The notes: generated by a model from the letters alone, not told the origin. DNA of 64,000 nucleotides from Lycorma delicatula (GCF_047948215.1 NC_134465.1:12252522-12316521), one strand, 5' to 3'. Positions 47,525 to 60,349 are shown, numbered from the stretch's first letter. Made by a program: numbers and translations.

Positions 47525-48250
47525 CACGTCGGAAGGCGGAGGTAGATTTCACCGGTGCTAAGTAGGGGATAAAAAAGAATTACACCTTAAAATTAAAAAA
47601 AAACATCAGATTTACTCAATACAACAGTGGTTGCATGTGAAAAAAGTCTCACATGTTTAGCATACGACAAGCCCCATTTTCTTAGAATTCCACCAACATT
47701 TTAGTCATACCTTCCCGAAAGGGTTGGTTATATATAAGGGTTGGTTGAAGGGAGGTATATTTTTATTCAAAACCCCATTTTTTCCACCCCCTGAGCCAAT
47801 GGTTGACGCAATCAAACAACTTTAAATGGACAAGTTTTAGGCTCTTATCCAAAGAATAGTAGGAACTTTAAACGAATTCGATATTTTACTTAATAAGAAA
47901 GTTATAGTGATATTTTGTTTTTTTCGAAAATGTCCATCCTCATGGTCCGATTTTACCCATTAACGAACTCGACCGAGATTTTGGATGTTTATATTTTATG
48001 TATCAATTTGAAAGTGATTGGCGCAAAATTACTGCAGTTATCATGTCCACAAATAAGTGAAATATATATAAATGTATATATAGACTTTTGAAGTGACGGT
48101 GGTTTTGAGTTTAGGGGATGTGAAACGCGAAGATATGTCAGAATTTTTGGGAAGTTGAATCATGTTACCCATTACAATAGGTAGCTTTCTTATGAAATCT
48201 ACCTAATATATTAAGTCTATAATACACTGGATTAGATTTTAAGTTGCAAC
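47525..48250 (+). repeat. Repeat B, copy 1
   Basis: Landmarks are GTTGCATGTGAAAAAAGTCT, AGTTTTAGGCTCTTATCCAA, ATTTTACTTAATAAGAAAGT and AACGAACTCGACCGAGA, then a TA-rich end. Related copies lie at 59355-59740, 62093-62470 and 62490-62980. Non-coding and unclassified. Confidence 0.65.
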
Positions 48251-48569
48251 AGAAAGATAGTCTAACGGGACCAAGCTGTTCCAAAGGTTAATTTCAAATC
48301 GATTTTTACATATTTCTATAAATATACAAAAAAATATATATTTCTTAAAAATAATAAAATATATTTCAATTTAAGAAATATAATTTTCATTTAAGACAAA
48401 TTAGGAACAGTTGGATACCGAAGCCAAAAAGGACTTATTTTCAAATTAAGTTTTTTGTTTACTTTCTAGCCTTGAATCAATTTTCCAAGTTTGAGAACTT
48501 CTTCCCCAAAAAATCGAACGTAACTTTAGATAAGTGAATCTCTTGGAGGGATTAAAATTTAAAAAAAAT

Positions 48570-49250
48570 CTGATGTGGATACCACATGACTTTGTTGTAC
48601 GCCTATAAAATTACATACACACATTTTCTTAAAACAAAAAATACATACATTTTTATTTCATTAATAACTACTAAATTTTTTGTTGTTATTCTTGAATTAT
48701 TATTTATCGTAAAAATGTTTAACAATCAGAGGTTAATAATAATTATAAATAAATCAATATATTTAAATTAAAAAAAAAAGGAAATGAAGTCGAATTCGAA
48801 CTTATGTGCCTTCCCCTTGTAAGATCAAAATATTTCATTAATTAAAGCTCTATTTGGCTGAAACGCTGGAACCGATGAAAATAAGTACCATTTATGATAT
48901 ATATCTTGAAAAGCTCCTAATGAAGGCTTATTACTGCAGTTCAGCAAAAGTTCAAAATTCAGATTTTTTGGACTTCGGGCTTTTTGGATATTTTTGGTCG
49001 AGTCGATTGCAAACAAAAAGGGAGGTTCACAACTAGATGTTATAATAGTCGTAAATCCAAAATTTCAACATTCTACGGCTAATCGTTTTTTAGCTACGCA
49101 ATATACAAACGTATGTACAGACGTCACGCCGTAAATAGTCAAAAGTATTCAGAGATGGTCAAAATGGATATTTCCGTTAAAATATGAAAACCGAAACTTT
49201 TCGTGATCGCAATACTTCCTTTACTTCGTACAAGGAAATAAAAATTGTAT
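48570..49250 (-). repeat. Repeat D, copy 1, with flanking module X
   Basis: The D module (48775-49250) contains the complement of GGTTCGAAT, preceded by GTGCCTTCCCCTTGTAAGAT, and ends CTTCCTTTACTTCGTACAAG. Module X (48570-48775) begins with an inverted repeat ATGTGGATACCACAT. Other D copies lie at 51705-52195, 57618-58095 and 60785-61985. The GGTTCGAATTC stretch resembles a pol III box B, so D may be SINE-like. The small frames inside are not credible. Confidence 0.6.
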
Positions 49251-49369
49251 AAACCTATCCGAAAAAATATTTATTCCATTTTTCTGATTTCTAATAAATA
49301 TATATTTAATTCACCTATCTTGGAAGCAAATTATGTTAAATGAGCGAACATAATAATAATAAAACAGGT

Positions 49370-49727
49370 GAAATTAGTATTCAATAAAAAAAGTACAATG
49401 TAAACAAAAAATCGAGAAAGCAATTGATGAGGACATTCGTATGGAGTGTTTTCCTAAATGACCGTGAAGCATGGATCGTAGGTGCAGAAAGAAACAGGAG
49501 AATAGAAGCATTTGTGCAGTGGTGCTACCGACGGATGTTGAAGATTACATGGAAGGAGAAAACAACCGATGAACAAATATTACGAAGGATCGATGAAGTG
49601 CCATGTTTAGGAAGAGGAAATGAATTACAGAAACGGTTAGACAAGTGAACAGGACATGTACTACGGGCATAACAGTTTGTAGGACACCATAATAGAGGTA
49701 CAGTTGAAGGAAATAATGCAAGAGGAT
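49370..49727 (+). pseudogene. LINE C-terminal fragment, diverged RTE-like
   Basis: The frame FVWSVFLNDREAWIVGAE, then WCYRRMLKITWKEKTTDEQI, is homologous to the same block of the main RTE-like LINE (FEMRCYRRMLKIRR) but clearly diverged. GTVEGNNARG continues it after frame breaks. It is cut off where the mariner begins. Confidence 0.7.
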
Positions 49728-49734
49728 TGTTGTT

Positions 49735-50938
49735 ATGTCTGTGCAGGTTTGACGCTGCTAAGTTAGTTCCATTATCGCTGCTCTGCGGTTAACCGTGGCT
49801 GCTCTGCTTTCTGTTTGCACCAAACAAGTGCAACGTTAAGAGATCCGTTTTTGTGGAAGGTGTATCAGGGACCGAAATTCATCGAAGACTTTCGGTACAG
49901 TACGGGAACAGTGTGTTGCCGCAACGGAGTGTCTACGAATGGACTGAAAAATTCAAAAACGGTCGCACAAGTGTTACGCACGACGAAGGAGCCGGACGAT
50001 CGTATACCGCCATAAATGAGGAAAACATTGAGCGTGCATGTGACATGTTTTTCTTAGATAGACGAGTAACTATCGATGAAGCGGCACATCGTCTGTAAAT
50101 TAGTCACGGTTCTGCCTACGAAATCATCCACAGACCTGGGTTTAATAAAGTTTGTGCAAGATGGGTCCCGAAACAACTCGCACAGTCGCATAAACAAACG
50201 CGCTTGGACATCTGCCAACAACATTTGGATCGCTACGGTAACGAACGGGACATCTTCTTAGACAGAATCACCACCGGTGACGAAACACGGATCCATTATT
50301 ACGAGCCGGAGAGTAAATGGCAGAGTATGGAATGGAAACATCCAAATTCGCCCTGCAAACAAAGTTCAAGACCCAACCGTCCGCAGGAAAACTGATGCTT
50401 ACGGTTTTTGGGACTCACAAGGCCCAGTACTGGAACATTATGAGGAAAGGAGCACGACAATAAACAGTGCGCGTTGTAGTGAGATGCTTACTGCCAAGCT
50501 GAAGCCTGCAATTCGAAGCAAACGCCGAGGACTGCTGTCGAAAGGTGTTGTGTTGTTGCACGACAATGCCCGTCCATATATCGCTACCCACACTGCTGAA
50601 ACGCTCCAGAAACTCAACTTTGAAGTACTGGCTCATTCTCCGTTTAGTCCTGATCTTGCCCCTTCTGACTACCGTTTGTTTGGTCCACTCAAAGAGGCAT
50701 TAAGGGGCCGTCGATTTACCTCGGACGAAACGGTGAAAGAAGCGGTGCATTCCTGGCTCGCAGCTCAACCGAAAACCTTCTTTTATGAGAGCATCAGGAA
50801 GCTTATGCAACGATGAACCAAGTGCGTTGAAATGCAAGAGGACTCTGTTGAAAAATGATGTACACGTAAGTTTCCTATTTGTATTGTAATAAAATTTATA
50901 ACTACATTGTGGATTATAATTGACTTATCCTCGTATAT
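49735..50938 (+). pseudogene. Mariner (SETMAR-type) transposase, near full length
   Basis: All domains are readable. The N-terminal helix-turn-helix region has VEGVSGTEIHRRLSVQYG, the second helix region has VTIDEAAHRL, then a stop replaces a sense codon at 50096-50098, and SHGSAYEIIHRPGFNKVCAR follows. The first catalytic Asp is in TTGDETRIHYY, the second in LLHDNARPYIA and the third in FSPDLAPSDYRLF, with 34 residues between the last two (the mariner DD34D spacing). Two frameshifts lie at about 50350 and 50405. The right end carries TTGACTTATCCTCGTATA. The left terminus is not clear. Confidence 0.85.
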
Positions 50939-51037
50939 AATATGCTTTCTTAGTATTTTATATTGTGATTTAACTTTTCCTGTGCGGTTTGTTTGTTAAT
51001 TTTATTTTTTTATGTTATTTATTTTATATATCTTATA

Positions 51038-51690
51038 CGAGATGTAGCTATTAAATAACGAGACTAATGCTGCTACAGAAAAACTGCTCATGCGCCAAAT
51101 TCGTACGACCGACAGTTGTGTAGCGTGAAGCCTTCTCTTTCGATTCTTGCCACTCCAGTTTCTGTAGACAAATTAGTCTGGCCGAGGGCTTCGTTTGGAT
51201 AACAAATGTTTTTTTTTGTTTTGCCGAGAAAATAAGTGTTTTATTAGAGCAAAGAACAGTCGTGAAATTTTATATGCAGCTTGGAAAAAACGCTACTGAA
51301 ACTTATATATTAATAAAGAAAAGTATATTGCAATGAATTTTTATAACATGGACGGGTTTTTGGGTGGTTTAAGCGTTTCAAAAATGGCTGAGAAGACTTT
51401 GAAGATGTTCATTCGGGTCGTCTTTTCACGTCAAAAACGGAAAAAAATATTGAAAAAATTGGCAATCTGTTCCTGAAGGTCAAACTATTAATAACATTAC
51501 TACTTTGAGGTCCTTGCTAAACTCCGTGAAAAAATAATAAAAAAACGACCCGAATTGTGGTGTATATTGTTATACACGGCGTATGTGTTAAAAATTACTT
51601 TATTTTCGCAAAATTATTGCTTTCGGGCGGTAATAACGAAAGACTTCGTTGTTTGCTGAAATTTTATCTTCATAAAAATATTGTAGAGAT
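51038..51690 (+). pseudogene. Mariner remnant, internally deleted
   Basis: Starts with a mariner-type terminal repeat (ATACGAGATGTAGCTATTAA) and an N-terminal region LEQRTVVKFYMQLGKNATET. After a large internal deletion, LAKLREKIIKKRPELW from the catalytic half appears near 51510-51560. No catalytic Asp is left, and the 3' terminus is missing at the junction with repeat D. Confidence 0.7.
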
Positions 51691-51704
51691 ACTTAAATCT
51701 AATG

Positions 51705-52400
51705 TTTACTTCTTTGTACGAAGTAAAGGAAACATTGTGATCGCGAAAAATTTCAGTCTTTCAACGGAAAAAAAAGATTTCAACGGAAATATTCATTTTG
51801 ATCGTTCCTGAATTCATTTCGACTAGTTTCAGCGTGACGTATTTACGTATTTATCTCGCGTAACTCAAAAACGATTAGCCGTAGAATGTTGAAATTTTGG
51901 ATTTAGGACTGTTGCAACATCTAATTGTGCACCTCCCCTTTTGATGGCAATCGACTGGACCAAAAATGTCTAAAATAGCGTAAAATCCAAAAACTTTGGA
52001 TTTTGGACTTTTTATTAACTACAGTAGTAAGCCCTCATTGAGTGCTTTTCAACGACATATCATACGTGGTACTTATTTTCATTGGTTGCAGAGTTATAGC
52101 CAAATAAACATTTAATTAATAAAATATTTTGATCTTACAAGGGGAAGGCACATCGGTTCGAATTCAACTTCATTTCATTTTTTTTAACTTTTTTTTTTAC
52201 CTGTGATTGTAAAAAAAATTTACAATAAATAAATAAATAAATAAATTCATTCAATAATAACAATAAAAAGAAAATATATGAAATAAAATCAGAAGTTAAT
52301 AAAATAAAATTTTACAAATTTAAAAGGCGTAGAAAAATTTATTAGGCGTAGAAGGAAGTCCACATAATGTGGTGTCCACATAAGATTTGGTGAAACATCT
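51705..52400 (+). repeat. Repeat D, copy 2, with module X
   Basis: Runs from TTTGTACGAAGTAAAGGAAA to CATCGGTTCGAATTCAACTT, followed by an inverted module X (52200-52400) ending GTCCACATAATGTGGTGTCC. Confidence 0.6.
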
Positions 52401-53322
52401 GATTATTCTTGAGTATAACTGAATATTGCGTGTTAGTACTTTGTGATGAAGACACGTAAACAATGTACTATTCACACACAATATGGTTCAAATCGGTGTC
52501 CCGATTTGGTTCTCCATTTTTCCTGTTTAAATACATAATTCTTTCTTATTTATGCATTTGTTACAGTCCACTTGATAATAAATATCGCTATAAAATTTAG
52601 TAATCTTCTCTTGTTTCGTTATTGTTTTCATTTTGTTGATGGTTACATCACAATAATTTAAAAAACGTAGTATTAGATAGATGTAAGTCTTACATTTATT
52701 TAAAGAGTAATAAACGGACTTTTACTCTAAACTAATATTTCATGTAAGATTCTTGAATTAATCTATATATATAAAAATATTAAGTTCGTTTGTGTACGGC
52801 TTCAAAAACTCAAAATGTTCGCACCAATTGAGCTCAAATTTTAGCACGATACATAACCCGCATCAAAGATTGTTTTCATCAATTTTTAATTTGGAAATTT
52901 AAACAAAGGAAAACCAATCAGAATCAGATCAATGCAAGATGGCCGCTATCAAACATAACGACCAAATTTCTTTGAATAATATTTAACAGCTAAAACATCT
53001 GTATTTTATTAAAAAAAAAAAAAACAAAAAACACCAAACAAAAAGAAAAGTCACCAAGAAGGTTTACTTACAGTAAATAAATTAAAACACCCGACTTTCT
53101 TATAGCCCAGATAGACTTAAGACTATGCAAACAAAAAAAGTCGAAATAACCAAATACACAGAAAATAATATCCCTACATAATGACCAAAAAATCCTTTGT
53201 TAGGTTATTTTTTTACATATATATGACCAAACAATCGTTTTTTGGTCATTTAGCGTTCTTTGCTACGTAAAAGCAAAGAACAAAATTCACAAATAGTAAC
53301 ACTGAAACCACACAACTAAGTA

Positions 53323-53492
53323 TTTGTTTTTTTTTTGTTTTTTCTAACCTCCGAAACCATCGTTATGCATTGCTTCAGATGATGATATGAATGATTTATA
53401 GCGTATGAAAATGCCATGCCTGACCGGGATTCCAACTCGGAACCACCGGATTAAAGTCCGAGACGTTACCACTCGCGCCACGGAGGCCGGCA
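53323..53492 (-). mobile_element. SINE2 copy inside the Helitron
   Basis: On the minus strand it reads GCCTCCGTGGCGCGAGTGGT, then GAGTTGGAATCCCGGTCAGG, a complete head and body. Box B is degraded by one base. Confidence 0.75.
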
Positions 53493-54473
53493 AACATATT
53501 CGTTAGGAGCCGAATAAAAACACGACTTACCAATATGGCGTTGTTTGTCAAACCAATTTTATACGGACTATAATTACTTTTAATACGCAAAACCCTTTCC
53601 AATGATTGAACGTTAACTTAAACCTCTTCAAAAATTATTCCTTTTGAACTAAGCCGCATTTTGACATCATTTTTTTTTCTATAACACGGCTGGAATTCTT
53701 TTCGTTTAGAAGCGTTGTCGAAGACAATAACCGAATTCTCTTCCAAAGGACATAATACACCGCTAAAACTATTTCTAAATAATTCAAATTCGTGTAATTT
53801 GTTTACGAATCGCGTTTTTATCAAAATCTCACCTTTTTCTCAACTGACCTGCGGGGTTTTGTTTTATTTGGAGACCGTAATTCATTAGTAGATTCATACT
53901 CGAGAATCACGTTGTACACTGAAGCAGCACAACTTCTACTTACGTTAGCAGTTTATTAACATCTGAAATCAACGCCGTTTGATTATTCTGTAATTTGTAA
54001 GCATTACTCTGTTTTTGTAAGCATTTAAAATGATGTGTTTTTTCGCACGATTTAGGGGCTTTTTGCAGCCCACAAATTTTTATATATAAAAATGATTACG
54101 TAGTTTGTGTACGCTTCAAAAACTCAAAATGTTCTGTACCGATTGAGGTCAAATTTTAGCACGATATATAACCCGCATCAAAGATTGTTTTTATCTATTT
54201 TTCGCATCAGTCACATACCCGCGACCGTGAGAAAACAGTTTTTTTAACGGTCAGCTGTATACCAGTGACCGCGCTATCTGCCGGAAGCGAGGGGAACACT
54301 CGCCATACTAGCTAACGACAACCGCAGTCACATGTGAAACAATACCTGTTCCCAATTACATTGTTTATTAACAAAAAAAAAAAAACGTATCCACTTGCAT
54401 CTGATTCAGATTATTATACAATCTGAATTAAATATTCACTTTATCGAGGTACTTTTGTGTGATCGTATCGTGA

Positions 54474-55460
54474 TTGAGCTGCGCCTTTCACCAAGCTCTG
54501 AATTTATTAGAAAACGACCAACAGTGGGATATTTGTATTAATGACGCGTGCAACACTGCACATCCAAACCAAATTCGGGCATTATTCGCAATTATATTGA
54601 CCGCTTGCTTCCCTTCATCTCCCACAGAGTTATGGGAAAGATATCGATCGGATATGGCTGAGGATATGTTGGATAGAGTACGTCTAGAAAATACCAATAT
54701 GACCGTGGAATTTACAGAAGGCATTTACAACGAAGCATTGATAAATATTGAAGACAAGTGCTTAGCTATTGCAAATAAAGTTCTTAGTCAGTTGGGAATG
54801 CCAGCACCCACCCGAGCTGCGATTACTTCATTTGATGTGGATTTACGCCGTGAACAGAGTTACAACATCGGTGATCTTCAGTCATATGTCCGATCAAACA
54901 TTCCCAAATTAACGCGTGAACAGAAAGGCATTTATGATCGCATAATGCAAATGATAAATGACGGAGTTGGGGGGACCTTCTTCTTGGATGCGCCAGCAGG
55001 AACTGGGAAAACATTCCTCATTAGATTGATTCTAGCAACGGTTCGATCAAAAAATGACAATTATCCAGTTCCGGAATATTAATCAGCCAAAACTCTGCAA
55101 CGGCACGCGACTTGGAGTTAAGAAATTGAATTGATGAATAACGTAGTGGAAGCAACGATTTTAACGGAGTCTTTCAAAGATGAAGATGTCCTCATTCCTC
55201 TAATACCCATAATCCCGACCGATACATCATTTTAATTTAAAAGATTGCAATTCCCAATTCGATCGGCATTTGCAATCACAATAAATAAAGCTCAAGGTCA
55301 ATCATTAGAATTGTGCGGTTTAGATTTAGATGCGGATTGCTTCTCACACGGGCAACTGTATGTTGCGTGTTCCCGAGTCGGCAAACCAGTTAGCCTTTGT
55401 ATCTACGCAGACAGTGGAAAAATAAAAAATATTGTATATCCACAAGTATTGCAAAATTAA
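54474..55460 (+). pseudogene. Helitron helicase (PIF1-like), internally deleted
   Basis: The 202-codon frame (54474-55082) carries the region before the helicase and its Walker A motif, FFLDAPAGTGKTFLI (about residues 168-182; the family norm is GGTGKT, here AGTGKT). After SKNDN the sequence jumps to a C-terminal part: a broken LMNNVVEATIL stretch, then FPIRSAFAITINKAQGQSLE and LYVACSRVGKP (55245-55460), the last helicase motifs. Motifs II to IV are deleted, so no activity is expected. The Rep nuclease domain is missing upstream. Confidence 0.85.
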
Positions 55461-55549
55461 ACTTCTATGAATCGTACGCTTTGTTTTGTTTCTCATTTCT
55501 CATCCGTGCAACCACAAGTGCCACAGCGAAGCGTGGCGGGTAGAGCTAG

Positions 55550-56830
55550 TAATTATATAAATATTTGATTGTTAATAAAAACTTAATATTTTAGACATTG
55601 TGTAACTGTCCACTTTATTAAAGAATTGGAGGATCGTATCTTACTTTCAAATCAAATAAGTATAAATAATGTGCAGCAAAACATGCGTATAAATAATTTA
55701 ATAGGCGTACAAGGTAGTTACGTGGTATTCAGATCAATTTTTTTTATTAAAAATATAAAATAAATTCAATTTCGTCAAGTAATTTTTTAACGAAATAAGC
55801 AAGAATTATGGAATTTTAAATCAAAATATTATATATAATGAGCAACTGAATGATGGTATTGATGAGTGTTGTAAATCGAACAAATTAGCAGATTTGTACA
55901 TTTGTCGCATGATCGAGTTTAAAATTCAATATACATCTACTAACGCTGGTGAATAGTTTTTTATTTCGCTAATGCAATACGAAAAAATATTTAACGTATT
56001 GAATTTATATATCAGGTAGAAGTATTAGATTCAAAACAGAGCAAGCATGTATAGTTTTATACATTGTACCGAGAATGTACAGTTATTAAAAAAATAATAA
56101 TATTTTTTGATTTTGACGTGTTGAATGTATTGAATTTCAAGACGGAATTTTTGCAGCTGACACAAGTATAGTACTTGTAACTCTGAATATTTTTAAGTAT
56201 AAAGAGTTACTAAAAAAGATCAATTTTTATAAAATCAAATTAATTTTAAAATCAAGCACCTTTTATTGTGTGTGTATAAAAAAATTGCGCTAAAATAATA
56301 CGTAAAAAAAGTTCAAATTTTTTAAATATACATAAGTTATTGCAAATAAATAAAAAATTATATCTTTTTTGTGTTAAAAAAATTAATCCGACTCAATTCT
56401 CAGTATGTCCTTAACCTCGAATGTTGACACGCTATAACGATTTCCAATACAACTCTTGTTTAAATAAGCAAAGGTGTTATTTAGTTAAAAATATACTACT
56501 TCAAAAACTATTAAATATAAATATAAATGAACTGAAAATTATTATTTTATAGTCATTAAAAAACTGAAATTACCGTAAAAAATAAAAAAAAAGAAATATA
56601 ATATTTATCATCACAAAAGCTATTTCTAACCTATCGAATTTTTTCATTAGCTGAAAAAACTCCGACAATGTATTACACAAATTATGCATTCCATCTTTAA
56701 AAAACTCTGACGCGGACATCACACCAACTTCCTTGTACACTAATTAAATTACATATACCATATACACACTGTTTTACAATCAGAGTTTAATAATTATTAA
56801 TAAAACAATTTAAATTAAAATAAAAAAAAG
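55550..56830. other. AT-rich region with a module X fragment; no gene seen
   Basis: AATAGGCGTACAAGGTAGTT and CGTGGTATTCAGATC near 55700-55735 match the end of module X. The rest shows no coding sequence. Confidence 0.45.
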
Positions 56831-56832
56831 TT

Positions 56833-57615
56833 TTTTTTTTTTGTCTTTAGTCATTTGACTGGTTTGATGCAGCTTTCCAAGATTCCCTATCTAGTGCTAG
56901 TCGTTTCATTTCAGTATACCCTCTACATCCTACATCCCTAACAATTTGTTTTACATACTCCAAACGTGGCCTGCCTACACAATTTTTCCCTTCTACCTGT
57001 CCTTCCAATATTAAAGCGACTATTCCAGGATGCCTTAGTATGTGGCCTATAAGTCTGTCTCTTCTTTTAACTATATTTTTCCAAATGCTTCTTTCTTCAT
57101 CTATTTGCCGCAATACCTCTTCATTTGTCACTTTATCCACCCGTCTGATTTTTAACATTCTCCTATAGCACCGCATTTGAAAAGCTTCTAATCTTTTCTT
57201 CTCAGATACTCCGATCGTCCAAGTTTCACTTCCATATAAAGCGCCACTCCAAATATACACTTTCAAAAATCTTTTCCTGACATTTAAATTAATTTTTGAC
57301 GTAAACAAATTATATTTCTTACTGAAGGCTCGTTTAGCTTGTGCTATTCGGCATTTTATATCGCTCCTGCTTCGTCCATCTTTAGTAATTTTACTTCCCA
57401 AATAACAAAATTCTTCTACCTCCATAATCTTTTCTCCTCCTATTTTCACATTCAATGGTCAATCTTCGTTATTTCTACTACACTTCATTATTTTCGTTTT
57501 GTTCTTGTTTATTTTCATGCGATAGTTCTTGCGTAGGACTTCATCTATGCCGTTTTTTCTAAATCCTTTTTACTCTCGGCTAGAATTACTATATCATCAG
57601 CAAATCGTAAAATCG
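56833..57615 (-). mobile_element. RTE-like LINE, 5'-truncated copy 6 (antisense)
   Basis: On the minus strand it starts near the FADD-coding region (the complement of GCTGATGATATAG) and runs to the tail. A 202-codon frame (57455-56847) covers the C-terminal region intact to its natural stop, ending AASNQSND. An upstream frameshift separates it from the RT core. A perfect 12-bp TSD, TAAAAAAAAGTT, lies at 56821-56832 and 57616-57627. Confidence 0.88.
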
Positions 57616-57617
57616 TA

Positions 57618-58095
57618 AAAAAAAGTTAAAAAAAGGAAAGAAGTCGGATTCGAACCGATGTGCCTTTCCCTTGTACGATCCAAGTATTTTATTTATTAAA
57701 ATTGTATTTGGTTATAACTCTGGAACCAATGAAAATAAGTACGATTTATGTTATATTGTTGAAAAGTTGTCGATGACTGCAGTAAAGAAAAAGTTCAGAA
57801 TCGAAATTTTTTGATTTTGGACTTTTTTGGACACTATCGGTTAAGTCGATTGGAATCAAAGGTAAGGTGACCCACCCTAAGGTAACAACTAGATGTTACA
57901 ACAGCCCTAAATCCATAATTTCAATATTCTACGGGTAATCGTTTTTTGAGCTACGCGAGATACGTACGTACAGAGGTCACACCGAAACTGGTCAAAATAG
58001 ATTCAGGGTTGGTCACAATGGATGTTTCCGTTGAAATCTGTAAACCGAAATTTTTCGCGATCACAATACTTCCTTTACTTCATACCAGGTAGTAA
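57618..58095 (-). repeat. Repeat D, copy 3
   Basis: Reverse complement of the D module, from GAAGTCGGATTCGAACCGAT to CTTCCTTTACTTCATACCAG. Its left end abuts the LINE TSD. Confidence 0.65.
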
Positions 58096-58099
58096 AAAA

Positions 58100-59350
58100 C
58101 TTTTTAGCGTTTCTAATTTCAATAATTTTAAGATCTTCCTTGCATCGTATGATAAAATAATTACTTTTATTAAAAAATATAATAATAACCAAATATTAAT
58201 ATATTCACTAAAATTGATTTTAAATAAATTAAAAAAACAAATTTTAATATTTTTTTAATTATGAAGCTTCTCCAACAAGGAAAGGGTACTAAGTTTTTCT
58301 GGTGACTTTAACGTTTAACATAATACGTTTGAGCGTAAAAATCTTTAAACTTCATAAAGATTTTTTTTTCATTTACGGGTTTTCATACTCAAGGAAAAGC
58401 ATCGGGTAAAATTAATATTTTTAGGAAAATAATCCCAAAGTGATGATAATAAATCTAAAAACGTGCTTATATATACAAACATATAACCATAATTCTAAAC
58501 AAAGTTAAAATTTTCTAGGATGGAGTGGAAATGTTCGGCTAATTTGTTTTTCAAGAAACAGTAAAGAGTAAAGGCGATAAAAAAACTTTAAATTTTACAC
58601 TTTAAATGCAAAGGGTAACTTGCCGAGGTGGATTTAAATTTAAAATAAAGTAATTTTTTTTATTAAATTTATAAAATATATTTTGTTACCTCAATCATTG
58701 ACGAAAAATGGGAAAAAGTGATGAGAAAACATTCCATTAACTTCTTTTCTGTAGCAATATATAGCTACAACAAAAAATAAATTAAAAAATTAAAAAACAC
58801 GACTCCCGAAAAAACAATGCTGACAAACATTGCTTTTTTTGTCCTGGTTTGGTCCCATCGGGATTTCATATTATACTAGCAAATACCCTGTTTGATTTTG
58901 AAAATCAGAACATTGGTTGCGAAGATATAACAACATTTCCGAATAATCTAGATCTGGAAGATCGAGAGAGTAACTGATGCATGCAAACATTAGCCTTCAA
59001 CAATCTAACAAACACCCAGTTTAAATCGGATGATTATTTGCAAAGGTATGATAAGAGAACCCCATTGCATCTCCAAAAACAGCGCCCCAGGAGCACCCCG
59101 TTTGTTACGGGGTGCCCCCTCCATCATAACACAATGGTGATGATCGGTCTAGCCTCCCAAGAGGTACTGGCATATCTCATCGCTATATTCTCACCTGTAG
59201 TCCCCACGGGTAACCCGTTATTTTTTTTTTATTCGTTCGATCGATTCGAATCTTTCATTCAAATCCAACTCGCACAATGATAGATGCTCACAGTTCACAG
59301 TCCATAAAAGTTTGTGCATCAACTGGCAAATCTCCACCACTATAGCCTGT
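58100..59350. other. No gene seen; small hairpin at 59093-59115
   Basis: The 99-codon frame at 58981-59280 has no recognisable family and ends in a poly-Phe stretch; I do not regard it as a gene. GCACCCCG and CGGGGTGC form an 8-bp stem with a 7-base loop at 59093-59115. Confidence 0.4.
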
Positions 59351-59354
59351 TTAG

Positions 59355-59740
59355 AGATTTAACGTTTAGAGAACTAATGCCTATTAAGGGAGGTATGATG
59401 TTTTTTGTCTTCAAAACCAAATTTTTTCAACCCCCCTGGGCCAATGGTTGGTGACATAAACAACTTTACTGAAATAAGTTTTAGTCCCTTATGCAAAAAG
59501 TAGTAGTTACTTCAAACGAATTGTATATTTTACTTAATAGAAAGTTATAGCGATATTTTGTTTTTTCGAAAAAGCCCCACCATTTCTATTCCCATAGTCC
59601 GATTTTGGCCGTTAACGAACTCGACCGAGACTTTCTGACGAATGATTTTTAAAAAAAAATCTGAAAGGGATTGGCGCAAAATGACGGCAGTTATCTCGTG
59701 TCCACAAGAAATTGAAAAAAAAAATATATATATATGTCCA
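59355..59740 (+). repeat. Repeat B, copy 2
   Basis: Shares TGGGCCAATGGTTGGTGA, AGAAAGTTATAGCGATATTT and AACGAACTCGACCGAGA with 47525-48250 and ends in a TA run. Confidence 0.65.
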
Positions 59741-59831
59741 AATATATAATGAAATAAAATATTTTGATATTTTACGTAAAAAAAAAAAAAAATGATTAAA
59801 TATCTATCTCTTACTGATTATTAAACGTAGG

Positions 59832-60230
59832 ACATTTAATTTTTAAATACCACTTCATTATTTTCATCTTCTTTCAATAGAGAGGGATAGACTGATGGAG
59901 CTTTAATTATTAAATACCCACCTCCTTATTTACAAGCCATTTAAATATTAAATGTTTTTTTTTTTTTTATATATATATATTATTTCATTCTATTAAATTA
60001 AATGTTTTATCTCTTTAATTTTTAAATACCACGTATTTATTTTCATCTTCTTTCAATAGAGAGAGATGGATCTTTAATTATTAAACACCACCTCCTTATT
60101 TACAAGACATCAAAATATTAAATGTTTTTTTTTTTTTTAAACAATACGCATTTTTAATATTATTATTACGTTCTATTAAATTAAATGTTTTATCTCTTAA
60201 TTTTTAAATAGCAAATTTAATATTATTTTT
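59832..60230. repeat. Tandem repeat, period about 180 bp
   Basis: AATTTTTAAATACCAC recurs at 59839 and 60017, with a diverged start at 60199. The spacing is 178 and 182 bp. The unit carries CATCTTCTTTCAATAGAGAG and ACCTCCTTATTTACAAG. Confidence 0.7.
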
Positions 60231-60303
60231 TCTTTTACTTTAGACCGGAACACTACTTTATAATTCTATTTTGTAATATATCGACATTAGAATATAAACA
60301 ACA

Positions 60304-60305
<2 letters not shown>

Positions 60306-60348
<43 letters not shown>
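60306..60348. repeat. (TA)n microsatellite
   Basis: An uninterrupted TA run. Confidence 0.9.

Positions 60349-60349
<1 letters not shown>

Larger units (their letters stand above)
52762..55549 (+). mobile_element. Helitron with two 5' ends
   Basis: The 5' end TCTATATATATAAAAATATT starts at 52762. The 3' end has a GCCACAGCGAAGCGTGGC hairpin (55520-55537), then GGGTAGAG and CTAG at 55546-55549. The flanking bases are A and T, the Helitron target preference. A second, related 5' end starts near 54077 (TATATATAAAAATGATTACG, then CTCAAAATGTTC). The inner unit contains the helicase remnant; the outer about 1.3 kb contains a SINE2 and no recognised gene. Confidence 0.8.

Noticed and set aside
58981..59280. 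99-codon frame as a host gene
   Set aside because: No homology recognised, poly-Phe near the end, a GC-rich hairpin within, and repeat-rich flanks.
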